DNA of 11,821 nucleotides from an uncultured Alphaproteobacteria bacterium (lineage in GTDB: Bacteria > Pseudomonadota > Alphaproteobacteria > Caulobacterales > Parvularculaceae). Below the pieces are notes generated by a model that was not told the origin of the DNA, did not search any database, and saw only the letters and a list, made by a program, of their open reading frames with translations. The position numbers and the translations under genes are program-made. Shown here piece after piece: positions 5,710 through 11,821 of the stretch. The stretch's first letter is position 1. Every line of letters starts with the position of its first letter. The stretch lies in the NCBI GenBank assembly GCA_938003575.1, contig CALKYG010000355.1, positions 1-11,821 of the forward strand, given 5' to 3'.

Positions 5710-7500
5710 TCAGAACGCGTCGGCCGCGAGCGTCATCACCGGCTCCGCGCCCGTTTTCAGCTTGGCGAGGTGCGCCTTCGTGTCGGGGAGCATCCGCGCG
5801 AGGAAGAATTTTCCCGTGATGAGCTTGTTGGCGAAGAACGGGTCGTTGTCGCCCGCCTTGCGCCGCGCGATCGCCGCCCTGGCGAGCTGCGCCCAGCCGT
5901 AAGCGAGACAGAAAAGCCCGAACATGTGAAGATAATCCATCGAGCCGGCGCCGGCGTTGTCGGGATTTGAAAAGGCGTTCATCATCAGCCACTGCGTCGC
6001 GTCGGCGACATCGGCCTTCGCCGAGGCGAGGCCGTCGAGGAACGGTTTCATCTCTTCCTCGCCCTTGTTGTCGGCGATGAACTGATCGACCTCGGCGAAG
6101 AACGTCTGCAGCGCGCGCCCGCCGTCCTTGGGCAGTTTGCGGCCGACGAGATCAAGCGCCTGGATGCCGTTCGCGCCCTCATAGATCATGGCGATGCGGG
6201 CGTCGCGGACGAACTGCTCCATGCCCCATTCGCCGATATAGCCGTGGCCGCCGAGGACTTGTTGCGCGGTCGTCGCATGCGCATAGCCCTTGTCGGTCAA
6301 ATACCCTTTGAGAACCGGAGTCATGAGGCCGAGATAATCGTCAGCCTTCTGACGTTCGGCTTCATCTTCGGACTTGTGCAGGAGATCGGCGTGCAGCGCA
6401 GACCAGTACATCCACGCGCGCCCGCCTTCCAGCGTCGCCTTCTGTTCAAGCAGCATGCGGCGCACGTCCGGGTGAACGATGATCGGGTCGGCGGCCTTTT
6501 CCGGCGCCTTTGCGCCCGTGAGCGCGCGCCCCTGGATGCGGTCCTTCGCATAGGCCGCGCCGTTCTGGTAGGCGACTTCCGAAATCGCGAGACCCTGGAG
6601 GCCGACGCCGAGGCGCGCTTCGTTCATCATGGTGAACATCGCGCGAAGGCCCTTGTTCTCCTCGCCGAGAAGATAGCCTGTCGCCTCGTCGTAATTCATC
6701 ACGCAGGTCGAATTGGCGTGGATTCCCATCTTCTCTTCGATCTTGCCGCAGGAAACGCCGTTGCGAGCGCCGAGCGATCCGTCCGCGTTGATGTGGAATT
6801 TCGGCACGATGAACAGCGAGATACCCTTGACGCCCTCCGGCGCGCCCTCGATCCGCGCAAGCACGAGATGGATGATGTTCTTCGTCAGGTCGTGTTCGCC
6901 GGCCGATATGAAGATCTTCTGGCCGGAGATCTTGTAGGAGCCGTCGCCCTGCGGGACCGCCTTGGTGCGAAGCAGCCCGAGATCCGTGCCGCAATGCGGC
7001 TCGGTGAGGTTCATCGTGCCGCCCCATTCGCCCGAGATCATCTTCGGCAGGTACGCGTCCTTCTGCGCATCCGTGCCGTGGGCGTAGATCGCGTCCGCGG
7101 CGCCGCGCGCAAGGCCCGGATACATGCCGAACGCCATGTTCGCGGCCGAGACCATCTCGTTGAAGGCGACTGCGAGAACGTAGGGCAGCCCCTGGCCGCC
7201 ATAGGCCGTATCGAAGGAAAGGCCCTGCCAGCCGCCTTCGCGGAATTGCTCATACGCCTCCCTAAATCCTTTTGGAGTCGTAACGGAGCCGTCGGCATGC
7301 CGTGTGCAGCCCTCATGATCCCCTGACTGGTTGATCGGGTGAAGCACGTTGGACGCAAGCTTGGCCCCTTCTTCGAGGATCGCGTCGACGACGTCCGGGG
7401 TCGCGTCGGCGAAGCCCGGCAGGTTTGAGTATTTCGAGATGTCGAGGACGTCGTGGAGGACGAACTGCATGTCGCGCAGCGGGGCGTTGTAAACGGTCAT
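5710..7500 (-). CDS. Acyl-CoA dehydrogenase, DmdC-type (long, with N- and C-terminal extensions)
   Basis: FAD-dependent oxidation of an acyl-CoA to its trans-2-enoyl-CoA in the cytoplasm. At 596 aa it is longer than ordinary acyl-CoA dehydrogenases (about 380-400) and fits the DmdC-like subgroup. Visible parts are the N-terminal APLRDMQFVLHDVLD motif of that subgroup (6-20), the FAD/substrate signature MNLTEPHCGTDLG (163-175), FISAGEHDLTKNI (197-209), QQVLGGHGYIGEWGMEQF (413-430) and IYEGANGIQALDLVGRKL, in which E441 is the catalytic base by family comparison. An extra helical domain fills 460-596. DmdC proper oxidises 3-methylmercaptopropionyl-CoA in DMSP breakdown, but many alphaproteobacteria have several paralogues acting on ordinary fatty acyl-CoAs, and no other dmd gene is nearby, so the substrate stays open. 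ATG at 7500 has AGAGGAA about 7 nt upstream. It is transcribed divergently from podJ. Confidence 0.93.
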   Translation of the reverse strand: MTVYNAPLRDMQFVLHDVLDISKYSNLPGFADATPDVVDAILEEGAKLASNVLHPINQSGDHEGCTRHADGSVTTPKGFREAYEQFREGGWQGLSFDTAYGGQGLPYVLAVAFNEMVSAANMAFGMYPGLARGAADAIYAHGTDAQKDAYLPKMISGEWGGTMNLTEPHCGTDLGLLRTKAVPQGDGSYKISGQKIFISAGEHDLTKNIIHLVLARIEGAPEGVKGISLFIVPKFHINADGSLGARNGVSCGKIEEKMGIHANSTCVMNYDEATGYLLGEENKGLRAMFTMMNEARLGVGLQGLAISEVAYQNGAAYAKDRIQGRALTGAKAPEKAADPIIVHPDVRRMLLEQKATLEGGRAWMYWSALHADLLHKSEDEAERQKADDYLGLMTPVLKGYLTDKGYAHATTAQQVLGGHGYIGEWGMEQFVRDARIAMIYEGANGIQALDLVGRKLPKDGGRALQTFFAEVDQFIADNKGEEEMKPFLDGLASAKADVADATQWLMMNAFSNPDNAGAGSMDYLHMFGLFCLAYGWAQLARAAIARRKAGDNDPFFANKLITGKFFLARMLPDTKAHLAKLKTGAEPVMTLAADAF

Positions 7501-7651
7501 CGGGGTTTCCTCTGTCTTGCTCGAAATGTCGACACATGCGCCGGGATGCGTTCTAGCGGCCCCGGTCTTGAAAGGTCACTCTAAAGATAGGCGCGAACGG
7601 CGGCCGGTAAAGCGCGCGGCGCAGGCGCTCGGCCCCGCGCTGTGGAAAGTT

Positions 7652-7666
7652 TTAATCTCTCATTAA
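7652..7666. promoter_or_regulatory. CtrA-type binding box, TTAA-N7-TTAA
   Basis: TTAA at 7652-7655, a 7-nt spacer (TCTCTCA) and TTAA at 7663-7666 give a perfect match to the consensus of the alphaproteobacterial cell-cycle regulator CtrA. The right half extends to TTAACCAT (7663-7670), reported as a second CtrA-associated motif. The box is 174 bp before the podJ start and 151 bp before the dehydrogenase start, so either gene could be the target; podJ is favoured because of its polarity role. A second, imperfect box TTAA-N7-CGAA follows at 7702-7716. Binding is inferred, not shown. Confidence 0.6.
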
Positions 7667-7691
7667 CCATCCTGCATGTCCCAAGACTCAG

Positions 7692-7696
7692 GAATC
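7692..7696. promoter_or_regulatory. GANTC (CcrM-type) methylation site
   Basis: GAATC, a match to GANTC, the site methylated by CcrM in most alphaproteobacteria. It lies 26 bp downstream of the CtrA-type box. In Caulobacter such sites in promoters allow control by GcrA and methylation state; that role here is inferred. Confidence 0.4.
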
Positions 7697-7777
7697 GCCT
7701 TTTAACTATTTGCGAACGCGGCGAACCGCCTTAACCCGCAAAGGTTGCTGCGATCCGGCGGCGTGCAATTTCAACCG

Positions 7778-7782
7778 GATTC
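7778..7782. promoter_or_regulatory. GANTC (CcrM-type) methylation site
   Basis: GATTC, the second GANTC match in the podJ leader region, 58 bp before the start codon. Two such sites within 91 bp, next to TTAA boxes, resemble the arrangement of cell-cycle promoters, although a single 4-base-defined site can occur by chance. Confidence 0.35.
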
Positions 7783-7840
7783 GCGCCGGCGATCGGGCTC
7801 AAGGGGGGACCGCCCCCGGTCAATACTGGTGGTGACAGCC

Positions 7841-10519
7841 ATGAAATCCAACGCCCCCTGGAGCGTTAAAGGCATCGACAAGGACGCCCGCGAGACGGCG
7901 AAGGCCGCCGCTCAGCGTCAAGGGATGACGGTCGGCGAATGGCTGAACCATATCATCTTTACCGCCGGGGACCCGAACGCCGCGCCGACGACCGGCGATA
8001 TTGAGGGGCTGAGGGCGCGCGACCTCGCCGCCGCCATCGAACACCTTTCGCGCCGCATCGCCGCGGCCGAGTCGAAAGGCGCCGCAGCCGTCGATCATCT
8101 GGCGCGCAGCCTCGGCGGCGCCGTTGAGCGCCTGCAGCGGCTTGAGCGCGCGGATGCGCCGTCCGCGGGCGGCGATGAAGCGCTCGCCGCGCGCGTCAGA
8201 GCGCTAGAGGAGAAATCAACCGACCGGCAGCGCATCGAGGCGTTGCGCGCGCTTGAACGCGCCGTCGGGCAGATCGCCGTCCAGTTCTCGAATTCGGAGA
8301 AGTCGACAGTCGCCCGCATCGACGCGGCCGAACGTCAGCTCCAGTCGATCGCGGAACGTCTCGATCAGGGCGCGGGCGACGACGCCGTGAGCGCCAGCGC
8401 CGTCAGGGACGCCATCGAAGGCATGGCGGAACGCATTGCGCGGGCGGAGAAGATCGCGGCCGAAGCCGCGCAGATGAAGGCCGAGGCCGGCGAGTCGATC
8501 GACGCGGATTTCATCCAGAAAACGGGCCTGCGCCTTCGCATTCTCGGCGACGAGATCAAGCGCGGCGGCGACCAGATGCGGGCGCTCGAGTCGACGATCG
8601 CGAAGCTGTCGCAGCAAATCGACGCCGCCGAGAAGCGCAGCGCCGAAGGCGTGCAGAAAGTCGCCGAAACGATCGCCGACCTCCGGGACCAGTTCGCCAG
8701 TGCGGACGCTGGCGATCAGGCCGCTGCGCGCGCCGAAATCGAAGCGGCGGTGTCGGAGATCGCGCAGCGCACGGAAGACCGCATCGAGGCGTTGCAGCAA
8801 TCGTTTGACGACATGGTGCGCCGCCTTGAAGAGGCGACCGGCCGCGTTTCGGCCGCGGGGCGCCGCGCGGATGAGGACGAGGAAACGGCGCCGGCCGCCG
8901 CGTTTGCCGCCGAGCCCCCGCCCAGAGCGGAGGCGTCGCCGTTCGTCGACATCGACAGCGAACTCGAAGACGCGTTCGCGGCGCTTGAGCTTGAAGAGCC
9001 GATCCCGACGACGACGATTCCGAAGGCCGACGCCGCCGGGCCGGAAGAGGCGCTGGAGGAAGCGGAAGACGATGATTTCGGTTTTGAGTCGGACGACGCG
9101 CTGAACGCCGGCGACGAGGCAAGCGAAACGGAAGACGTTCTCGCCGAAATCCGCGAAGCCTTCGGCATTGATGCGCCGGCGCCGGCGGACGAAACGGGGC
9201 GGGACCTTGAGGACCGGACGGAAGAAGAAACGTCCGACGAGACTTTCGAGCACGATGAGGATGATTTCGACGCCGGGCCGGCGCCGGTCGCGGTTCAGCC
9301 CGCCGAAGAGGCTCAGGATCGCGCCGATTACCTGAAAGCGGCGCGCCAGGCGGCGCGCGAAGCGGCGGCGAAGGCCGCGGCGGAAGAAGCGGCGCCCCCG
9401 CGGAAAAAACTGACGCCGAAACAGCGCGCGATTCTCGCCGCGCGGATCAAGCGCCGCAAACAGGAGGCTGAGGCCCAAAAGTCCGCAACCCCTGCCGCGC
9501 CCGTCGTGGAAAGGCCGGCGGCGGACGACAGCAACGAAGACGCGGCCGCGCCGACGTCGATCAAGGCCCGCGTCGCCGGCATTCTTTCACGCCTCAAGAA
9601 TCGCGGCGGCGACAAACGGGACGCGGCCGAGGAAACGGCCGTCGCGCCCGCCGAAAGCGATCGTGATGCGGACGCCGGAAAACCGGCCCCCAATCTTCTC
9701 GCCGGCGCCAACGCCGCCGTCGCCAGATTGACGAAGGTCCCGAACGCCGGCGGCGTCATCGGACTCGTCGGCGCCATCGGCCTCGCCGCCGCCGCCGCCT
9801 TCCTCATGTTCAAGGACACGCGCGGCCGCAAGGCCGAACGGCCGGCCGCAAATATTGAAACGCCGAGGCAGGTCGCCGGCGGTCCCGGACTTGACGAGCG
9901 CATCAGCCCGGCCGCTGCGGCGGAGCCGGTCGTGCGCCCGCGCCAGCTCTATCTCGACAACATCGCCGCGCTCAAAAGCGCGACGACGGACGCGGAAGCG
10001 AAAGCGGCGCTGAAGGAGATCGAGCAGGCGGCCGCGCTCGGCCATCCGCCTGCGCAATTGCAGATCGGCGAGATTTACAAGCTCGGCCAGCCATACGATC
10101 GCGACCTTGGACAGGCGCGCATGTGGTTCGAGCGCGCGGCGAACGGCGGCAATGTTCTCGCCATGCACCGGCTCGGCGTCATGGCGGCCCGGGGCGAAGG
10201 CGGCCCGATCGATTTGCAGGCGTCGATCGCCTGGTTCGAGAAGGCCGCGAATTTCGGGCTCGTCGACAGCCAGTACAATCTCGGCGCCACCTATCATCCA
10301 ACGCCCGACGGCGCGGCCTCCGGCGTCCAGGACCGCGCCAAGGCTTATTTCTGGTATTCGGTGGCGGCGCGGAACGGCGACACGCAGGCCGGCGAAATGG
10401 CGCAGAGTCTCGCAGCGTCAATGCCGGCGAATGAAAAGGCGACGATCGATGCGGAAGTCGCCGCCTGGGCCCCGAAAACGCCGGACCCCGCCGCAAACGA
10501 ACTCGCGCCCGCACAATAG
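7841..10519 (+). CDS. podJ: PodJ-like polar organelle development / localization factor
   Basis: An 892-aa membrane protein with the PodJ plan. In Caulobacter PodJ marks the new pole and recruits the PleC kinase and pilus and holdfast factors. Residues 1-40 (APWSVKGIDKDARETAKAAA, then GMTVGEWLN) match the conserved PodJ N-terminus. Residues about 60-340 are charged heptad-rich coiled coil. About 344-483 is a very acidic Pro/Ala-containing disordered linker. A basic patch (KLTPKQRAILAARIKRRK) follows near 523-540. One membrane helix lies at about 639-658, giving a cytoplasmic N-terminus and periplasmic C-terminus. Three Sel1 repeats occupy about 728-860 (ARMWFERAANGG, IAWFEKAANFG and AYFWYSVAARNG are their ends). 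The protein stops about 35 residues later, so the peptidoglycan-binding domain known at the end of Caulobacter PodJ appears absent. I chose ATG 7841 because conserved sequence starts there; its RBS is weak (GGTGG). Transcription is probably cell-cycle controlled through the upstream sites. Confidence 0.85.
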   Translation: MKSNAPWSVKGIDKDARETAKAAAQRQGMTVGEWLNHIIFTAGDPNAAPTTGDIEGLRARDLAAAIEHLSRRIAAAESKGAAAVDHLARSLGGAVERLQRLERADAPSAGGDEALAARVRALEEKSTDRQRIEALRALERAVGQIAVQFSNSEKSTVARIDAAERQLQSIAERLDQGAGDDAVSASAVRDAIEGMAERIARAEKIAAEAAQMKAEAGESIDADFIQKTGLRLRILGDEIKRGGDQMRALESTIAKLSQQIDAAEKRSAEGVQKVAETIADLRDQFASADAGDQAAARAEIEAAVSEIAQRTEDRIEALQQSFDDMVRRLEEATGRVSAAGRRADEDEETAPAAAFAAEPPPRAEASPFVDIDSELEDAFAALELEEPIPTTTIPKADAAGPEEALEEAEDDDFGFESDDALNAGDEASETEDVLAEIREAFGIDAPAPADETGRDLEDRTEEETSDETFEHDEDDFDAGPAPVAVQPAEEAQDRADYLKAARQAAREAAAKAAAEEAAPPRKKLTPKQRAILAARIKRRKQEAEAQKSATPAAPVVERPAADDSNEDAAAPTSIKARVAGILSRLKNRGGDKRDAAEETAVAPAESDRDADAGKPAPNLLAGANAAVARLTKVPNAGGVIGLVGAIGLAAAAAFLMFKDTRGRKAERPAANIETPRQVAGGPGLDERISPAAAAEPVVRPRQLYLDNIAALKSATTDAEAKAALKEIEQAAALGHPPAQLQIGEIYKLGQPYDRDLGQARMWFERAANGGNVLAMHRLGVMAARGEGGPIDLQASIAWFEKAANFGLVDSQYNLGATYHPTPDGAASGVQDRAKAYFWYSVAARNGDTQAGEMAQSLAASMPANEKATIDAEVAAWAPKTPDPAANELAPAQ

Positions 10520-10541
10520 AAAGGGCGGTCGGCGCCGCCGG

Positions 10542-10575
10542 AAAGCCGCTCGCCTCAAAGGCGAAGCGGCTTTTT
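10542..10575 (+). terminator. Intrinsic (rho-independent) terminator of podJ
   Basis: AAAGCCGCT (10542-10550) pairs with AGCGGCTTT (10565-10573), extended by CGCC/GGCG across one bulged A (10564) and a TCAAA loop. The stem runs into TTTTT (10571-10575) and a T-rich tail. It begins 22 nt after the podJ stop, so the DUF3429 gene downstream probably has its own promoter. Confidence 0.85.
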
Positions 10576-10644
10576 GATTTTCTCCCGTTGCAGCGTTTCG
10601 CAGCGCCCGCCCTTGCGCGTATGATGAAAGGCAGGGAGCGCCCG

Positions 10645-11115
10645 ATGACACGCCAGCAGGAGGAGATGACGCGCCTCGGCCTTCTCGGCCTTGCGCCGTT
10701 CGCATTCGGCGCCGCCGCCATGTGGACCTCGCCGCTCATCGTTCCGCAATGGGCGGCGCTCAACATCCACACGCTCGTCCTTTCCTATGGCGGGATCATC
10801 GCCGCCTATCTCGCGGGCGCGGGCGCGGGCGCCGGCCTGCGCAGTCATGCGCCGGCCTCCGTCCTGCCCGGCATGATCGCGACGCTGGCTGCATGGTTTG
10901 CAATCTGGCCCGCCGGGTTCCTGACGATTTCAGTTCCGTCCGTGCAGCGCTACCTCATCCTCATCACCGTCTTTGTCTGGATCTTGATGCGCGATTTGCG
11001 CGCGGCTTCCGATTTTCCGTCATGGTACGGAGCGTTGCGGGCGCGCCTCACTTTCTGGGCGTGCATATCGCTGATCCTCATCATGGCGCGGCTGCTTTCC
11101 TGGGGACATTTCTAG
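10645..11115 (+). CDS. DUF3429 family integral membrane protein
   Basis: A 156-aa hydrophobic protein of unknown function with about five predicted membrane helices: near LGLLGLAPFAFGAAAMW (10-26), LVLSYGGIIAAYLAGAGAG (44-62), VLPGMIATLAAWFAIWPAG (73-91), YLILITVFVWILM (102-114) and FWACISLILIMARLL (136-150). LSYGGIIAAYLAG followed by a Gly-rich run, RDLRAASDFPSWYGALRARLT and the overall size match DUF3429. The usual Trp-Gly after the second helix is replaced by GAGAGAGL. ATG at 10645 was chosen because AGGGAG lies 6 nt upstream and the frame then starts just before helix 1; ATG at 10588 would place the start in the terminator tail. The gene follows the podJ terminator and lies 77 bp before the amidohydrolase, with which it may be cotranscribed. 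Members of this family have no established activity. Confidence 0.8.
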   Translation: MTRQQEEMTRLGLLGLAPFAFGAAAMWTSPLIVPQWAALNIHTLVLSYGGIIAAYLAGAGAGAGLRSHAPASVLPGMIATLAAWFAIWPAGFLTISVPSVQRYLILITVFVWILMRDLRAASDFPSWYGALRARLTFWACISLILIMARLLSWGHF

Positions 11116-11192
11116 GCGGAAGGCGCTGCGCGGCGCGATTGCGGCATTCCCGGGGCGCGCTAATCTCAGCGGACGCCGCGCAGGAGATTTCC

Positions 11193-11821
11193 ATGACTTT
11201 CGACGTCAAGATCAGGAACGGGCTCGTTTTCGACGGGGACGGGGGCGAGCCGGTCCGCGCCGACATCGGCGTCAAGGACGGCAGGATCACCGAAATCGGG
11301 CGTTGCGCCGAGGATGCGGACCATTCGATCGACGCCGAAGGCGCGATCGTGACGCCGGGCTTTGTCGATCTTCACACCCATTATGACGGCCAGATTTCCT
11401 GGGACGAGGAAATGCGCCCTTCGGTCAATTTCGGCGTGACGACGATCCTGATGGGGAATTGCGGCGTCGGCTTCGCGCCGGTGCGCCCGAAGGATCACGA
11501 CCGCCTCATCCGCCTGATGGAGGGCGTTGAGGACATTCCGGGGACAGCGCTGCATGAAGGGATCAGCTGGGGCTGGGAAAGCTTCGGCGATTACCTCAAC
11601 AAGATCGATTCAACGCCGCACACGATCGACTTCGCGGCGATGGCGGTGCACGACCCCATTCGCGTTTACGCGATGGGCGAACGCGCAAGCTTTCAGGAGG
11701 ACGCGACCGAAGACGACATCAAGCTGATGCAGGCGCTGCTGAAGGAAGCGCTCGACGCGGGCGCCGCCGGCTTCTCCATCGGCCGCTCCGACGTTCACCG
11801 CACCGCCGACGGCGACTGGAC
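11193..11821 (+). CDS. Amidohydrolase family 3 / N-acyl-D-amino-acid deacylase-like enzyme (5' part, cut by window end)
   Basis: The first 209 codons of a metal-dependent hydrolase; the frame is open to the last base. The N-terminal small beta domain (FDVKIRNGLVFDGDGGEPVRA, DIGVKDGRITEIG) leads into VTPGFVDLHTHYDGQ, where H61, H63 and D65 form the first metal site of the amidohydrolase barrel. GVTTILMGNCGVGFAPVRP contains C90, matching the zinc-ligand Cys of D-aminoacylases, and EGISWGWESFGDYL is also typical of that subgroup. Full-length relatives are about 480-580 aa, so roughly 60% is missing, including later His/Asp ligands. The expected reaction is hydrolysis of an N-acyl D-amino acid or a related cyclic amide; the substrate is not decidable here. 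The start ATG has AGGAGA 5 nt upstream, the best RBS in the window. Confidence 0.88.
   Translation, partial: MTFDVKIRNGLVFDGDGGEPVRADIGVKDGRITEIGRCAEDADHSIDAEGAIVTPGFVDLHTHYDGQISWDEEMRPSVNFGVTTILMGNCGVGFAPVRPKDHDRLIRLMEGVEDIPGTALHEGISWGWESFGDYLNKIDSTPHTIDFAAMAVHDPIRVYAMGERASFQEDATEDDIKLMQALLKEALDAGAAGFSIGRSDVHRTADGDW

Larger units (their letters stand above)
7501..7840. promoter_or_regulatory. Divergent control region between the acyl-CoA dehydrogenase gene and podJ
   Basis: This is the longest gene-free stretch (340 bp). It holds a TTAA-N7-TTAA box (7652-7666), two further TTAA half-sites (7702-7705 and 7731-7734), and GANTC sites at 7692-7696 and 7778-7782. An AT-richer block covers 7648-7716. 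A short hairpin, GACCG-CCCC-CGGTC (7808-7821), lies 19 nt before the podJ ATG, in the probable 5' leader. Close to the dehydrogenase start is an 8-bp palindrome, TGTCGACA (7527-7534). I could not place a confident sigma-70 -35/-10 pair. The open frame extends upstream to 7745, but that part has none of the conserved PodJ N-terminal sequence. Confidence 0.6.

Noticed and set aside
6244..7326. 360-codon plus-strand frame antisense to the acyl-CoA dehydrogenase
   Set aside because: High-GC shadow frame with no motif; the dehydrogenase on the other strand is continuous and complete.
5710..7500. Claim of a DMSP demethylation pathway from the DmdC-like enzyme
   Set aside because: DmdC-type paralogues are common and no dmdA, dmdB or dmdD gene is nearby; the substrate cannot be inferred from this gene alone.
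7527..7534. TGTCGACA palindrome as an operator for the acyl-CoA dehydrogenase
   Set aside because: An 8-bp palindrome alone, without flanking symmetry or a second copy, is too weak to call as a regulator site.
7808..7821. GACCG-CCCC-CGGTC hairpin in the podJ leader as a riboswitch or attenuator
   Set aside because: Only a 5-bp stem, with no T-run and no alternative structure that I can support.
7745..7840. 32-residue N-terminal extension of the PodJ-like protein
   Set aside because: The conserved PodJ N-terminus begins right after the ATG at 7841; the extension is basic and unlike the family, and it covers likely leader sequence with a hairpin and a GANTC site.
8216..9478. 420-codon minus-strand frame antisense to podJ
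   Set aside because: Very Arg/Phe-rich low-complexity translation caused by the Glu/Ala-rich codons of podJ; no RBS or domain.

Overview
The window is high-GC chromosomal DNA from an alphaproteobacterium. The case rests on a PodJ-type polar organising protein, a perfect TTAA-N7-TTAA (CtrA-type) box and two GANTC (CcrM-type) sites in front of it, and a general gene content of lipoprotein DUF885 peptidase-like protein, DmdC-type acyl-CoA dehydrogenase and D-aminoacylase-type amidohydrolase. This fits stalked/budding or related lineages (Caulobacterales, Hyphomonadaceae, Parvularculales), but the exact order cannot be fixed from this sequence. No tRNA, rRNA, insertion sequence, prophage or CRISPR array was seen.

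Layout, left to right. (1) 12-1100, minus: an exported or membrane-anchored TPR-containing protein of unknown function. (2) 1243-3106, plus: a tight three-gene run of a DNA cytosine-5 methyltransferase (GTG start), a Vsr mismatch endonuclease overlapping it by ATGA, and a small Gtn10/NATD1-type acetyltransferase starting at TTG 11 nt after vsr. The end of vsr and the start of the acetyltransferase gene are clearly lower in GC than their surroundings. (3) 3217-3759, plus: a short serine-acetyltransferase-like hexapeptide protein whose start codon lies inside a perfect 8-bp hairpin. (4) 3756-5627, minus: a DUF885 lipoprotein with a zinc-peptidase-like HEGDPGHH motif; its stop codon overlaps that of the acetyltransferase. 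(5) 5710-7500, minus: a 596-aa acyl-CoA dehydrogenase of the DmdC type. (6) 7501-7840: a divergent regulatory region with CtrA-like and GANTC sites. (7) 7841-10519, plus: podJ-like gene (cytoplasmic coiled coil, acidic disordered linker, one membrane helix, periplasmic Sel1 repeats), closed by a strong intrinsic terminator. (8) 10645-11115, plus: a DUF3429 membrane protein. (9) 11193 to the window edge, plus: the first 209 codons of an amidohydrolase-3 / D-aminoacylase-like enzyme.

How the genes work together: the methyltransferase and Vsr form a functional pair, because Vsr starts repair of the T:G mismatches produced when 5-methylcytosine deaminates. No restriction endonuclease is visible next to them, so the pair looks like an orphan Dcm/Vsr system rather than a complete restriction-modification system. 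The podJ region carries the expected signs of cell-cycle control. The other genes are single metabolic or envelope genes with no evident shared pathway. No plainly novel multi-gene system is visible; the best leads are the CtrA/GANTC control region of podJ, the methyltransferase-vsr-acetyltransferase run with its composition break, and the start-codon hairpin at 3212-3230.
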